This document shows positions 8,009 to 16,188 of a stretch of DNA of 64,000 bases, piece after piece. The stretch lies in contig NZ_LIUT01000001.1 of the NCBI RefSeq assembly GCF_001277345.1, positions 92,863-156,862 of the forward strand. Direction: 5' to 3'. The notes beneath the pieces were generated by a model. It saw nothing but the letters and a program-made list of their open reading frames with translations. It had not been told where the DNA came from and did not search any database. Numbering within the stretch: position 1 is the stretch's first letter; each line of letters begins with the position of its first letter. A program made the translations under genes and the position numbers. The DNA is from Paenibacillus solani. GTDB taxonomy: Bacteria; Bacillota; Bacilli; Paenibacillales; Paenibacillaceae.

Positions 8009-9514
8009 ATGAAGAAGAACCGCAAAGGAAGCGGCCCGCATCGCGGCAGCAAGCCGGCCAGTTCGGCAGCCTTATTAGATCTGCCGGTGGCGAAGAATGA
8101 CGAGGTTGTCATCGATATTATCGGTATGACCCATGACGGGGAAGGAGTAGGCCGGGCCGAAGGCTACACCTTGTTCGTTCCCGGAGCCCTGCCGGGTGAG
8201 AAGGTCCGGGTGAGGGTGCTTAAGACCAAGAAGCAGTACGGTTATGCCAAGCTGATGGAGCTTGTTCAGGCCAGCTCAGACCGGATGGCTGCGCCTTGTC
8301 CAATCTATGATCAATGCGGCGGCTGCCAGCTGCAGCATATGAGTTATGCCGGGCAGCTTGCGTGGAAGCGCCAGCTGGTCGTGGACAATCTGGAGCGAAT
8401 CGGGAAGCTGCAGGTGGTGCGAGAGGATACAAGTGCTGGAGAGACGTGTGTGGGCGATGGACAAGATGCTGGCCATTCAGACAAAGAAGGAATTTTGGTT
8501 CGTCCAACACTCGGCATGAGCGAGCCTTGGCGTTACCGCAACAAGTCCCAGGTGCCTATTGGCGTGACGGAAGGCGGCCTTGTAGGCGGCTTCTACGCCC
8601 GCGGCAGCCATCGGATCGTGGACATGGAGACTTGTCTCATTCAGCACGAGCAGAATGACGAAGTTGTCAGCCGTGTCAAAGCTATCGGACGTAAGCTGGG
8701 CATCACCGCTTACAACGAAGAGACAGGTCAAGGCTTGCTCCGCCATGTGGTGGTTAAGATTGGTTTTGCGACCAAGGAAATGATGATTGTGCTCGTAACG
8801 AACGGCGAACGGATTCCACGCCTGAACGAATGGATCTCAGCTATCCGTGAGGAACTCCCGGCTGTCGTCAGCATCTGTCAGAACGTGAACACACGTAAAA
8901 CCAATGTGATCTTTGGGGATGTAACCCGCGTCCTGTGGGGGCGTGAGGTCATTCATGACTATATCGGCGAAGTGAAGTTCGCAATTTCGGCTCGTTCCTT
9001 CTACCAAGTCAACCCAGCTCAGACCGAAGTGCTGTACGGGAAGACGGTGGAGTATGCCGGACTGACTGGTAACGAGACAGTGATTGATGCCTATTGCGGC
9101 ATCGGGACGATATCCTTGTTCTTGGCCCAACATGCCAAGAAGGTGTATGGGGTCGAGATCGTGAAGGAAGCGATCGAAGATGCCCGCGCGAATGCAGAGC
9201 TGAATGGCATGACCCACGTGGAGTTCGAGGTTGGCGCGTCCGAAGATGTTATTCCACGCTGGAAAGAGCAGGGCATTGAGGCGGATGTTATCGTGGTCGA
9301 TCCGCCGCGCAAGGGCTGCGATCCGCGCCTCTTGGAAACGATCCTTGAAATGAAGCCGGAGCGCGTGGTATACGTGAGTTGTAATCCGTCAACACTGGCA
9401 AGAGATTTACGGGTGCTGGAGGATGGCGGGTATCGCACGGTGGAAGTAACGCCGGTGGATATGTTTCCACATACGGTGCATGTTGAATGCTGTGTGTCGC
9501 TCGTGAGAACATAG
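8009..9514 (+). CDS. rlmD: 23S rRNA (uracil-5-)-methyltransferase, RlmD family
   Basis: 501 residues. After a basic N-terminus comes a TRAM RNA-binding domain (about residues 28-88). The iron-sulfur cysteines follow (C97, C103, C106 in [11 protein letters not shown], with a later Cys in METCLIQ), then a SAM-methyltransferase domain with [24 protein letters not shown] and the catalytic-loop [10 protein letters not shown]. These enzymes methylate C5 of uridine 747 and/or 1939 in 23S rRNA. An acidic insert of about 25 residues around 135-160 ([17 protein letters not shown]) is unusual for the family. The RBS is weak. A leader attenuator lies 150 bases upstream and a strong terminator follows. 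Confidence 0.92.
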   Translation: MKKNRKGSGPHRGSKPASSAALLDLPVAKNDEVVIDIIGMTHDGEGVGRAEGYTLFVPGALPGEKVRVRVLKTKKQYGYAKLMELVQASSDRMAAPCPIYDQCGGCQLQHMSYAGQLAWKRQLVVDNLERIGKLQVVREDTSAGETCVGDGQDAGHSDKEGILVRPTLGMSEPWRYRNKSQVPIGVTEGGLVGGFYARGSHRIVDMETCLIQHEQNDEVVSRVKAIGRKLGITAYNEETGQGLLRHVVVKIGFATKEMMIVLVTNGERIPRLNEWISAIREELPAVVSICQNVNTRKTNVIFGDVTRVLWGREVIHDYIGEVKFAISARSFYQVNPAQTEVLYGKTVEYAGLTGNETVIDAYCGIGTISLFLAQHAKKVYGVEIVKEAIEDARANAELNGMTHVEFEVGASEDVIPRWKEQGIEADVIVVDPPRKGCDPRLLETILEMKPERVVYVSCNPSTLARDLRVLEDGGYRTVEVTPVDMFPHTVHVECCVSLVRT

Positions 9515-9550
9515 TGATTTAGAGCCACATTAACCTAATGTTTTTCTGTA

Positions 9551-9584
9551 AAGTTCAAGCAGTCACTTGCTTGGGCTTTTTTTT
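9551..9584 (+). terminator. Terminator after rlmD
   Basis: An 11-bp stem with two G-U pairs (9551-9561 with 9568-9578), a 6-base loop and eight T. Confidence 0.85.
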
Positions 9585-9626
9585 ATAAGTACCCGAGTTC
9601 ATGGAAGATACTTGAAACTGTAGGCA

Positions 9627-9812
9627 CTAGAAATGCCATTGTTGTTTGCTCTTTTCATTCCAGGATTTCGCAGAAGCCGGTTTGCTGATACCGTATTTCT
9701 TGGTTGCAGTCTTAACACCAATTTTCCCACTCTCGACTTCACCATAGATAACGAGTTTCTCTGACGCACCATATTTTTTATTATTCCACCTGTCTACCGT
9801 AAGGGGAGCATA
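9627..9812 (-). pseudogene. Remnant of an IS3-type transposase OrfA (helix-turn-helix part)
   Basis: The minus strand is open for about 61 codons without a start or a good RBS. It reads KYGASEKLVIYGEVESGKIG then ATKKYGISKPASAKSWNEKS before a stop. This resembles the N-terminal HTH of IS3/IS150-type OrfA proteins, in which an EKL..I.E.ESGK.G helix pair is followed by KYGIS. A stop codon closes the frame upstream, and no OrfB or terminal inverted repeats were seen nearby, so it is a relic. The rest of the 9585-9924 gap shows no gene. Confidence 0.5.
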
Positions 9813-9924
9813 TCAATTATCGGCAGCATTTTCTGTTACATCCACATAGTTTGCTGAGGATATATGCAACAATGATCATTGGTGGATGAAGGAATCACTC
9901 AGATCTATAGTGTTAAGAAACCAA

Positions 9925-10671
9925 TCATTCATTTTCTTTATTCAGCAATTGCTCTGCATAGATAATACAACGTTCTGCAAATTCCAGTGATTGATCTGTT
10001 ACAGGATACAGTCCAGTTGTCTCTGACGGCATTTTTCTTACTTCCCAAAACTTATTCATTAACTCTTCATTTCCATCAAATGTATCATTGGAAACTGCAA
10101 TCAACTCACAACCAATCTGATAGCCAGCTTCAGATTCAGGTAATATGCTATGCTGCTGACACCATTCAATTCTCCGTAATAGTGAAATATATTGTTGGGT
10201 GATTCGGTCGCTTTTACTAAGACTAGGAAGCACTTGTTCTAAAAAATCCTTCTCGTCATCTTCAAAATATTCAATCCATTTTTTCGAATTATGTTTGGCT
10301 GTCTGTACTAAATGTGAAATTCGTTTCCACGATAATTCTCCCTCAAGATCAAACATGTTGATGAGCGAGGTCGTATTGGAGATGCTAGTTTGGAGCGAAG
10401 AAAGTTGTTCTTGAAGATGATTATAGTGAGCTTTTAGTATTTCTCGGTAGGATAGCTTATCCAATAAATTCTGAATCTCTTCGAGTGGAAGCATGAGAGA
10501 TTTTAGAAGTGTGATCTTTTCCAAAGTAAACAAGTTTTCTTCGGAATAGCAACGGCGTCCGCTTTCGTCCTTAAAGCTAGGTGTAAGGAGCCCAATTTGA
10601 TCATAATAGCGAAGTGTTCTTACAGAAACATTGCTTTGTTTGGATACTTGTCCTGTTGTCCAATGACTCAT
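9925..10671 (-). CDS. MerR-family transcriptional activator (TipA/Mta-like)
   Basis: 248 residues. The N-terminal MerR winged helix-turn-helix (TTGQVSKQSNVSVRTLRYYD then QIGLLTP, residues 5-31) is followed by a dimerisation coiled coil (about 80-120). A C-terminal helical domain (about 130-245) resembles the TipAS/Mta drug-binding domain. It is transcribed away from a CPBP protease gene. The shared gap holds a MerR-type promoter with a 19-base spacer containing a perfect dyad, so this protein very probably activates the protease gene, and perhaps itself, on binding a ligand. The ligand is not identifiable. Confidence 0.88.
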   Translation of the reverse strand: MSHWTTGQVSKQSNVSVRTLRYYDQIGLLTPSFKDESGRRCYSEENLFTLEKITLLKSLMLPLEEIQNLLDKLSYREILKAHYNHLQEQLSSLQTSISNTTSLINMFDLEGELSWKRISHLVQTAKHNSKKWIEYFEDDEKDFLEQVLPSLSKSDRITQQYISLLRRIEWCQQHSILPESEAGYQIGCELIAVSNDTFDGNEELMNKFWEVRKMPSETTGLYPVTDQSLEFAERCIIYAEQLLNKENE

Positions 10672-10693
10672 GATATTCCTCCAAAAAAAATGC

Positions 10694-10724
10694 TTGCAGG
10701 TGACGTAGCGTCACCCATTATATT
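10694..10724 (+). promoter_or_regulatory. MerR-type promoter with operator in the 19-bp spacer
   Basis: TTGCAG (10694-10699) and TATATT (10719-10724) are separated by 19 bases. The perfect dyad GGTGACG-tag-CGTCACC (10699-10715) lies between them. This is the standard MerR-activator layout, in which the protein twists an over-long spacer. It reads toward the CPBP gene at 10758. Confidence 0.88.
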
Positions 10725-10757
10725 TGAATTATATCACAGAGACAAAGGGGTAAGGGA

Positions 10758-11462
10758 ATGACTGATCACTTAACGCATTGGAAACAAAGGGATAATTGGA
10801 CATGGAAAGAGTTTGTAGCTTTGCTGTTGCTAGAGTTTGTATTTGTTATCGGATTTATTAAATTTGTAGTAAAACCCGTATATGCGCAATGGCTTGGAGA
10901 TGAGCTGTATTCAGGAACATTGACAGGGCTTACAATAGCAATAGTATTAATGCTGGGAGTGTATTTCATAGGGCTACGTCCTAAAAAGCTTTCTTGGAGT
11001 GAAGTGGGTTTAAGATCCTTTCCTGCGAAGGATTGGTGGCGAATTCTGTTATGGACGTTCTTGCTGATTATAGGCAGCACCATCGTAATGATCCTTACCA
11101 GCTATATCGGCAATACATTTGAAAATTCTAAGACGGAATCAATTCAGCAGAATGTTACGGTCTTCAGTGTATTCATTGCGTTTGCATCAGCAGTGATCAT
11201 CTCGCCTATATACGAAGAGATATTCTATCGCGGTTTTATCTATCGCTGGCTGCGAACCCGATTAGGCATTGGTTGGGCAATGTTTTTGAGTGCGAGTCTC
11301 TTTACGATAGTCCATATTCCTACCTATAACGCGATGCCTGCGAATTTTCTTGGGGGGATCATATTTGCATGGGCGTATGAACGAACAAATTCTGTTTGGC
11401 CTGCAGTATGGGTACATGGCTTAACAAATGGACTATTTTTATTATTGACTCTGGTAATGTAA
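10758..11462 (+). CDS. CPBP-family intramembrane glutamic protease (Abi)
   Basis: 234 residues with about six to seven transmembrane helices. Catalytic motif 1 is EEIFYRG (E153, E154, R158), motif 2 includes HIPTYN (H186), and a further H220 is in WVHGLTNG. These are the residues of Rce1/CPBP intramembrane proteases. Bacterial members act in bacteriocin self-immunity, protein processing or stress responses. The ATG follows an AAAGGGG ribosome binding site. Control by the divergent MerR regulator, inferred from the operator, suggests a response to a small molecule. The substrate is unknown. Confidence 0.88.
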   Translation: MTDHLTHWKQRDNWTWKEFVALLLLEFVFVIGFIKFVVKPVYAQWLGDELYSGTLTGLTIAIVLMLGVYFIGLRPKKLSWSEVGLRSFPAKDWWRILLWTFLLIIGSTIVMILTSYIGNTFENSKTESIQQNVTVFSVFIAFASAVIISPIYEEIFYRGFIYRWLRTRLGIGWAMFLSASLFTIVHIPTYNAMPANFLGGIIFAWAYERTNSVWPAVWVHGLTNGLFLLLTLVM

Positions 11463-11584
11463 CGGGAGAAAGAAAAAGAGTTACCTAATTCGTAAACAAG
11501 CACTTCGAGGCAATGACGACAAATGAGACGGGACTCATCACATGGCTAGTAGAGTTTAGGATTAGAAGAGATGAATTATAAGTG

Positions 11585-11609
11585 GGGCTGCCATTTGGTA
11601 GCCCTTTTT
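11585..11609 (+). terminator. Terminator downstream of the CPBP gene
   Basis: GGGCTGCC (11585-11592), loop ATTT, GGTAGCCC (11597-11604) with one G-U pair, then five T. The following 11610-11884 holds no gene I can support. A T-less hairpin, CCCCCA...TGGGGG, lies near 11845-11865. Confidence 0.8.
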
Positions 11610-11884
11610 GCTCGGTTTTGTATTTACCATTTACTATATCTATATGATTGAAAGGCATTAGAAGAAAATTTGGCTTTCCTCACAAACGGCACAAAACTGA
11701 GCTAGTATATGGTTATGGTGAGTGACGTTTTATATATTCCGAAATGGACAATGGTTTGAGGACGCGAGGTTATGTACGGGGAACCGCATCACAAATAGTG
11801 GTAAAGCGCAGAGTTAAATTGAAAATTAGTAAAAATGGGATAACCCCCACAATATATGGGGGCGCCAGTTGATACTGCATTAAA

Positions 11885-11998
11885 TTAAAATATCGGATTG
11901 CGGCAAATACCACGGTAATAATCGACCCAACCGTTCGCTTGAAACAGTTCCTTCAATTCATTAACTTGCAATTTATGGTGAGCAGACCAAACAGCCGT
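11885..11998 (-). pseudogene. Open tail in a shifted frame after the HTH protein
   Basis: The minus strand stays open in another frame for 37 codons across and beyond the stop of the 11973-12260 gene, reading [20 protein letters not shown] then CRNPIF and a stop. It looks protein-like but has no start codon with an RBS. It could be the true C-terminus of the HTH protein displaced by a frameshift, or a scar of a lost gene. I do not recognise it. Confidence 0.3.
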
Positions 11999-12260
11999 TC
12001 ATGTCCCATCCCATCTTGTAATCGACCTCAATACCGGCATCAACGCACCGTTGGTATTTCTCCATCGAAATTGCCTCCACAGAGTTTTTATAGTTGATAA
12101 TGTCGCTCTCAAGCCAAATCGGTCCACAACTTAGTTCTTGAATCGGTTCAGGCAGTGAAAGCATTGTTTTTGGTAAGCCTCCTGGTTTTCGAAAACGAAC
12201 CAACGTCGATTTGTTCCACCCGAGGACTTCGGCAGCTTCGGCAATTCCACATAAGCTCAA
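11973..12260 (-). CDS. Small AlpA/excisionase-like HTH protein
   Basis: 95 residues from a TTG start with no visible ribosome binding site. Residues 3-50 form a helix-turn-helix of the kind seen in AlpA/excisionase-like proteins ([18 protein letters not shown]), followed by [15 protein letters not shown], where the typical form is a conserved GP.W...I..Y. Such proteins occur in phages, plasmids and integrative elements. No integrase lies nearby. The missing RBS and the open frame just past its stop suggest it may be partly degraded. Confidence 0.5.
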
Positions 12261-12430
12261 TTCATTATATATGGTTAAGCTGGTTAAATAGGTTATTCCA
12301 AGCGGGAAGAAGCAGCATCCGAATGTCTTTGATTGGAATGATGCTTTGTAATAGGTATTTTAATTATGTGATGTAAAGAATTTAGATGAAGTTTCGTTAA
12401 GTACTTAGGTGAATACAGCCACATCATCTT

Positions 12431-12499
12431 AATTTATTCTACCGTCAGCACTCAACACATGTGGAGTGTTGCTCCCTGTTAGTGCGGAAGGACAATTAA
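12431..12499 (+). pseudogene. Scar of an rRNA/tRNA uracil methyltransferase 3' end
   Basis: A frame without start codon reads STHVECCSLLVRKDN and stops at 12497-12499. The intact RlmD-type gene in this window ends in a very similar way ([12 protein letters not shown]), and HVE followed by hydrophobic residues is the conserved C-terminus of RumA/TrmA proteins. Only about 20 codons survive. No other gene is visible between 12261 and 12523. Confidence 0.35.
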
Positions 12500-12523
12500 A
12501 TCGGAGATGTATTGGCGGAAATT

Positions 12524-12551
12524 AAAAAGAGGGGCGCCTGCCCCTCTTTTT
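12524..12551. terminator. Strong bidirectional terminator
   Basis: A perfect 12-bp stem, AAAAAGAGGGGC (12524-12535) with its complement (12540-12551), and a 4-base loop. It follows the methyltransferase scar and may be the terminator of that lost gene. Confidence 0.8.
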
Positions 12552-12779
12552 GTTTTGCTTAAGCAACTAGCTAATTATACGGCTCAGTGATTGTGTTTGA
12601 GTGAAACAACAATTACTCCCGTTTAGAATTGCGTTCATTATACAATTAAATATGTTACAATATTCCTTTCATTATTCGCGTTAAGCTAACGGGCGAAGGA
12701 TTGTTGAAGAATATCAAGTGGAAATATCAACTTTGTCAGATGTAAGAATGTGTTTCTAAATCCAGGAGGATGGTTATTT

Positions 12780-13466
12780 ATGAGCGTATTTTTAGAATCT
12801 AATAGAATACGTACTAATATTAATGTAGGAAAAAAGAAAATAGCATATTCGGTTTTATTTTCATTCGTTTTTGGATTTACATTGGGTTTGATTGCTAAGA
12901 TACTCGATTCACCTATAATTCCTAACGAAATTTCAATTTTGGGAGTCATCGGAAGTAACTGGGGGATATGGATTTTCGTTTCTACTTTGATAGCTGTATA
13001 TTCATACACGCCTAAATTAGCCGCAACACGTGTTTTTATTTTCCTAATTTCAATGCTATTTTCGTATTACGTATACACAATATTTTTTCTTGGACTTTTA
13101 CCAATAAAATATATTATTTTTTGGTGCATCCTTGCATTACTATCAACAATTCCAGCCTATATAATGTGGTTTTCTCATGCTAATCACTTAATTTCCAGCA
13201 TTATTACAGCATTACCAATTTCCGTAATTGCATTTGAAGGATATAAAATCTATCTTTCTACGGTAAACTATTATGAAAAATTCATGCAATACGAAAATGT
13301 TCTTATAAGTAAGGGGAACTATTTTTATATGCTTGGCACTGAAATATTATATGCTTTATTGATAATTATTATTTTGTTTCTTGTTCCTAAAAGAAAAAAG
13401 CAATGTTTATATATTATTCCGTTTTCAGTAGTCGTGTTTTCTGCTTTAGTGGCAATAATACTCTAA
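12780..13466 (+). CDS. DUF6518-like multi-pass membrane protein
   Basis: From ATG 12780 the protein has 228 residues. An AGGAGG site at about 12762-12767 supports this ATG over an upstream in-frame ATG at 12750, which lies before that site. It has six to seven transmembrane segments and no enzymatic motif. Stretches such as GIWIFVSTLIAVYS, FLISMLFSYYVY and IPAYIMWFSHANH recall the DUF6518 family of Bacillales, whose function is unknown. The gene is markedly AT-rich compared with the housekeeping genes to its left. Stem-loops with T-runs follow. Confidence 0.6.
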   Translation: MSVFLESNRIRTNINVGKKKIAYSVLFSFVFGFTLGLIAKILDSPIIPNEISILGVIGSNWGIWIFVSTLIAVYSYTPKLAATRVFIFLISMLFSYYVYTIFFLGLLPIKYIIFWCILALLSTIPAYIMWFSHANHLISSIITALPISVIAFEGYKIYLSTVNYYEKFMQYENVLISKGNYFYMLGTEILYALLIIIILFLVPKRKKQCLYIIPFSVVVFSALVAIIL

Positions 13467-13496
13467 TTATTAGAATCCTAAAGTAAACTAATCTTC

Positions 13497-13536
13497 AAGA
13501 AAAGGGCGCGATTGTGGAATACGCTTCCCTTTTCTT
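13497..13536 (+). terminator. Terminator-like hairpin after the DUF6518-like gene
   Basis: AAGAAAAGGG (13497-13506) pairs with CCCTTTTCTT (13527-13536) around a 20-base loop. Confidence 0.6.
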
Positions 13537-13569
13537 CTTCAACTGACGGGACACGATAGTTCAGAATTG

Positions 13570-13594
13570 ACCGCCTAAATATAGGGCGGTTTTT
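13570..13594 (+). terminator. Second terminator
   Basis: ACCGCC (13570-13575) pairs with GGCGGT (13585-13590), followed by T-rich sequence. It is probably the end of a gene now lost from 13540-13570. Confidence 0.6.
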
Positions 13595-13640
13595 CTTTTG
13601 GTCAGAAATAAAATATTCAAAAGGAGATATAGTATCCTAC

Positions 13641-13895
13641 ATGGGTCAGAATTACCAGTGTATACAAGCCCATACTTCACAACAAGATTGGAATCCGGAG
13701 CTTACTCGGTCCCTCTGGCAATTAATATCCTCGCCAACTTTGCCAGATGGAGCGAAGGTTTGGACACCGTGGATATCTTATAAGTTGGATGATATTGTTT
13801 TCTATAATGGGGTTAAATACGTTTGCATCCAACCCCATGTTGCTCAGCCAGGATGGGAACCCGAAAGATTGCCGAGTTTGTGGACGACAAAATAA
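13641..13895 (+). CDS. CBM5/12 (chitin-binding) fragment protein
   Basis: 84 residues containing one half and one whole carbohydrate-binding module of family 5/12. The half module is YQCIQAHTSQQDWNPE...LW. The full module runs from VWTPWISYKLDDIVFYNG to YVCIQPHVAQPGWEP then PSLW, with the conserved aromatic and AH/PH-x-x-x-x-W pattern. These modules normally sit at the end of secreted chitinases or proteases. Here there is no signal peptide and no catalytic domain, so it is most likely the surviving tail of a larger enzyme, although an AAGGAG site stands 14 bases upstream of ATG 13641. The 3' flank is duplicated at 15345-15410. Confidence 0.6.
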   Translation: MGQNYQCIQAHTSQQDWNPELTRSLWQLISSPTLPDGAKVWTPWISYKLDDIVFYNGVKYVCIQPHVAQPGWEPERLPSLWTTK

Positions 13896-14014
13896 TATAG
13901 CCTGTACTCGGTTTAAGTAAGTGGGTCAAAGGGGAATGGAGAAACGAAATAAAGGGAGATATCAATCGCCTCCGACCAATTTCGTTAATAACCGTAGGAA
14001 TGCTCGCTAAATTT
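13884..14014 (+). pseudogene. Collapsed copy of the membrane-protein locus at 15.35-15.94 kb
   Basis: Three blocks match the later locus in order. ACAAAATAATATAG... with CTCGGTTTAAGTAAGT (13887-13923) matches 15360-15395. GAAATAAAGGGAGATAT followed by ATCAATCGCCTCCGA (13946-13975) matches pieces at 15641-15656 and 15800-15815. TTTCGTTAATAACCGTAGG (13980-13998) matches 15908-15927. The intervening sequence is deleted, so this is a paralogue reduced by internal deletions. It keeps one extra A compared with the longer copy, which bears on that copy's frameshift. Confidence 0.75.
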
Positions 14015-14019
14015 ACTTC

Positions 14020-14053
14020 ACCCCGAACGATTTGAAATCGCTCGGGGCGTTTT
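14020..14053 (+). terminator. Terminator of the collapsed copy
   Basis: ACCCCGA...TCGGGG stem with inner CGATT/AATCG pairing (14020-14047), followed by a T-rich tail. It is nearly identical to the hairpin at 15949-15977. Confidence 0.75.
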
Positions 14054-14103
14054 ATTGATATGGTGCTATAAGCGATTCTCAAATAGGAGTAGGAGTATTA
14101 ACC

Positions 14104-14913
14104 ATGATATGTAATAGGAACTTTCGGTTTATTTTAGCGTTTTGTTTCCTTTGTATTATTGGTTTTGGAGCTTTCGGCGCTTTTCCAGTCTTGAAATCTG
14201 GCATATTTCTATTCTCAGCGGATAAGAAAGAGAAACTGCGAGATTTGGCATACGATGTTAATCCTAAAAAAGGGTACACGGTGTATCTCAAGGAAGACAA
14301 TATGTATGTGCCATACCTCGTTGTTACTTCCAATTATGGCGGTAAAGTACTGTTGTTGAGGCAAGAACTATTAGAAAACAGGATGCCGTTTAAGAAGAAC
14401 GAAAGACATATGTGGGCAAGTTATGAAAACGGAGGATATTACGAAGATAGCTCCATAGATCAATACTTGAACGACGAGTTTATTAACAGATTCAGTCGGA
14501 CGGTGCAAGATACGATTGTTAACAGCAAAATTATAATTACGAGTAAAAATAGTTTAGGTGATGCTAGAGAAGAAACAATAGAAATCTCACGTAAAGTATT
14601 CTTGTTGTCATTGAAGGAGTTGGATGGTCCAAAATCTTATGTAAGCGTTCCTGAGGGGGATACACTAAAGTTTTTTTCTGACAATTATAAGCGCCGAATT
14701 GCTTATTTTCCTAACGGGGAAGAAAGCCCCTACTGGACACGCACTCCTAGTACTTGGGAAACTTACACTGTGTTCACAATAGGTAGGGCGTTAGGAACAG
14801 CGACTGCGGATATCGACACTGGAGTTCGCCCAGCTTTCTGTCTGGAAGAGTCTGTTGCTATTAAGAAAAGCTCAGATATAATCAGCGGTCAAACCGTTTA
14901 TGTTATCGAATGA
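14104..14913 (+). CDS. DUF6273 domain secreted or membrane-anchored protein
   Basis: 269 residues with an N-terminal hydrophobic helix (about residues 9-30) acting as signal anchor. The rest is a DUF6273 domain, recognisable by GYYEDSSIDQYLNDEFINRF, the KVFLLSLKEL strand, YWTRTP and the closing GVRPAFCL. The domain is common in Firmicutes surface proteins; its biochemical role is unknown, though the fold is related to lectin-like domains. A poor RBS (AGGAGT) precedes ATG 14104. It sits between the collapsed copy and the longer copy of a duplicated locus and may have been mobilised with it. Confidence 0.72.
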   Translation: MICNRNFRFILAFCFLCIIGFGAFGAFPVLKSGIFLFSADKKEKLRDLAYDVNPKKGYTVYLKEDNMYVPYLVVTSNYGGKVLLLRQELLENRMPFKKNERHMWASYENGGYYEDSSIDQYLNDEFINRFSRTVQDTIVNSKIIITSKNSLGDAREETIEISRKVFLLSLKELDGPKSYVSVPEGDTLKFFSDNYKRRIAYFPNGEESPYWTRTPSTWETYTVFTIGRALGTATADIDTGVRPAFCLEESVAIKKSSDIISGQTVYVIE

Positions 14914-14993
14914 TGTGTCGTCGAAATGTATGAAATGAAGATATCGTTTAATAGCGTTATCAATAAATAGTAAGGTTAAGGAGGATTAAGAAG

Positions 14994-15368
14994 TTGAAGC
15001 GTTTAACAATTGTTCTACTTACGGTCTGCCTTTATTCACTACTACGATGTACCAATAGTTAACGGCCAAGAGTTTTTTTGCCATTGTGCCTGCGTATAAT
15101 CCGTCCGATTTAATAGATACAACTGAGACGGCATCAGATACTGCTTACCGTCTTACAATGGAAGGTGAAGAGATTGCTGCAAGCGTTGAATTGTCTGGTG
15201 AAGAGGGCTACATCTGCCTACTTTGCAATAAACGCTACAGCGAATGATGAGTCGCTTGGATTAGTACAAGGTTCGGGTACAAGGCAGCTAGGTACATTCG
15301 CCCAGGTTGAAGCAATGCCGTATCCCGATAGTAAGTTCTTGGGTCCTGGTTTATGGACGATAAAATAA
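14994..15368 (+). pseudogene. Broken lipoprotein/CBM gene
   Basis: An AAGGAGG site precedes a TTG start at 14994. The frame runs for 22 codons through a signal-like stretch (LTIVLLTVCLYSLLRC) and stops at 15062. Protein-like sequence then continues in shifting frames: AIVPAYNPSDLIDTTETASD in one, ATSAYFAINATANDESLGLV in another. In a third, YKAARYIRPG is followed by a stop exactly where a CBM5/12 module would have Trp, then LWTIK and a stop in yet another frame. This pattern indicates a decayed secreted or lipid-anchored gene ending in a CBM5/12 module, paralogous to 13641-13895. Confidence 0.55.
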
Positions 15369-15414
15369 TATAAGCCATTCTCGGTTTAAGTAAGTAGCTT
15401 AAGGGGGGGCAGAT

Positions 15415-15938
15415 ATGAAGGTCTTCAGAAGGTCTACTATTTTTGCAATTGTTTTCTCTGTCCTGTTCATCGTTACCTTGAAGGTTCCTTGTGATTACTA
15501 TACTTATAAGAGTAATGTGACGAAAAAGATCCAAACTTCACTGGAGAAATACATCCAAGTTGCTTGCAACAAAACGGTCGAAGTCAGTAAACTGTCGTAT
15601 CCGAGTAGATATTTCATGTTGGATACGGTAAAATGGAGGGCCGAATAAAGGGAGATATCGACGAGGTGGTCGAAGGAATTATAACTGCCGATTCAGTCTA
15701 TTTTGAAGATCACTTATGCAGTACTAAGAAATATCAAACGTTTTTTTTAGATGCCGAGAGCAATCAATTTGTTAAAGATATTCCGGTGTATAGTGATAGT
15801 TATCAATCGCCTCCGATCGATTTGGATAAAGAGGTTCTAATGAAAGTAGGATATTCTGCCTTCCTGATGCTTGGTGTTTTAATTTATGTGATTTTGTGGA
15901 TTCTTGATTTCGTTAATAACCGTAGGAAAGCTCGCTGA
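15415..15938 (+). pseudogene. Two-helix membrane protein disrupted by a 1-base frameshift
   Basis: A frame starting at ATG 15415 after a GGGGGG-type site encodes an N-terminal membrane helix and an extracytoplasmic part, and stops at 15648. An overlapping frame (15633-15938) continues with a plausible extracytoplasmic part and a C-terminal helix (LMLGVLIYVILWILDFV). Restoring one A at 15642-15644 joins them as ...WRAE-I-KGDIDE... into about 174 residues. The collapsed paralogue at 13946-13962 has exactly that extra A (GAAATAAAG versus GAATAAAG). Function is unknown. Translational coupling of two real small proteins is the alternative, but it is less likely. Confidence 0.6.
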
Positions 15939-15948
15939 AATTCACTTC

Positions 15949-15980
15949 ACCCCGAACGATTCGAAATCGCTCGGGGTGTT
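15949..15980 (+). terminator. Terminator after the frameshifted gene
   Basis: ACCCCGA (15949-15955) pairs with TCGGGGT (15971-15977), with an inner CGATT/AATCG stem and a short T-rich tail. It is duplicated at 14020-14047. Confidence 0.75.
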
Positions 15981-16090
15981 TCTGTGCATAAAAGCGTATC
16001 GACAGAAGTATCTGTCGGAGACAGGGGGCGACATATACCAGGCCTTAACATAAAGTGAATCCTGCCGCGTCGTCAAAAAGGCCTCGTAAG

Positions 16091-16117
16091 AGGGAGAAGA
16101 GGGAGAAGAGGGTGAAG
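16091..16117. repeat. Three tandem copies of a 9-bp purine repeat
   Basis: AGGGAGAAG occurs at 16091-16099 and 16100-16108, with a variant AGGGTGAAG at 16109-16117. It lies in a non-coding gap. Confidence 0.7.
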
Positions 16118-16188
16118 GTGGAGACAGTAGAGCCCTAGTCTGAAACAAACTTGATACTAGCTTCGTCAGACACAATAGGAGGGATTAA

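Noticed and set aside
16091..16117. CRISPR-like direct repeats
   Set aside because: Only three adjacent 9-base units without spacers; it is a simple tandem repeat.
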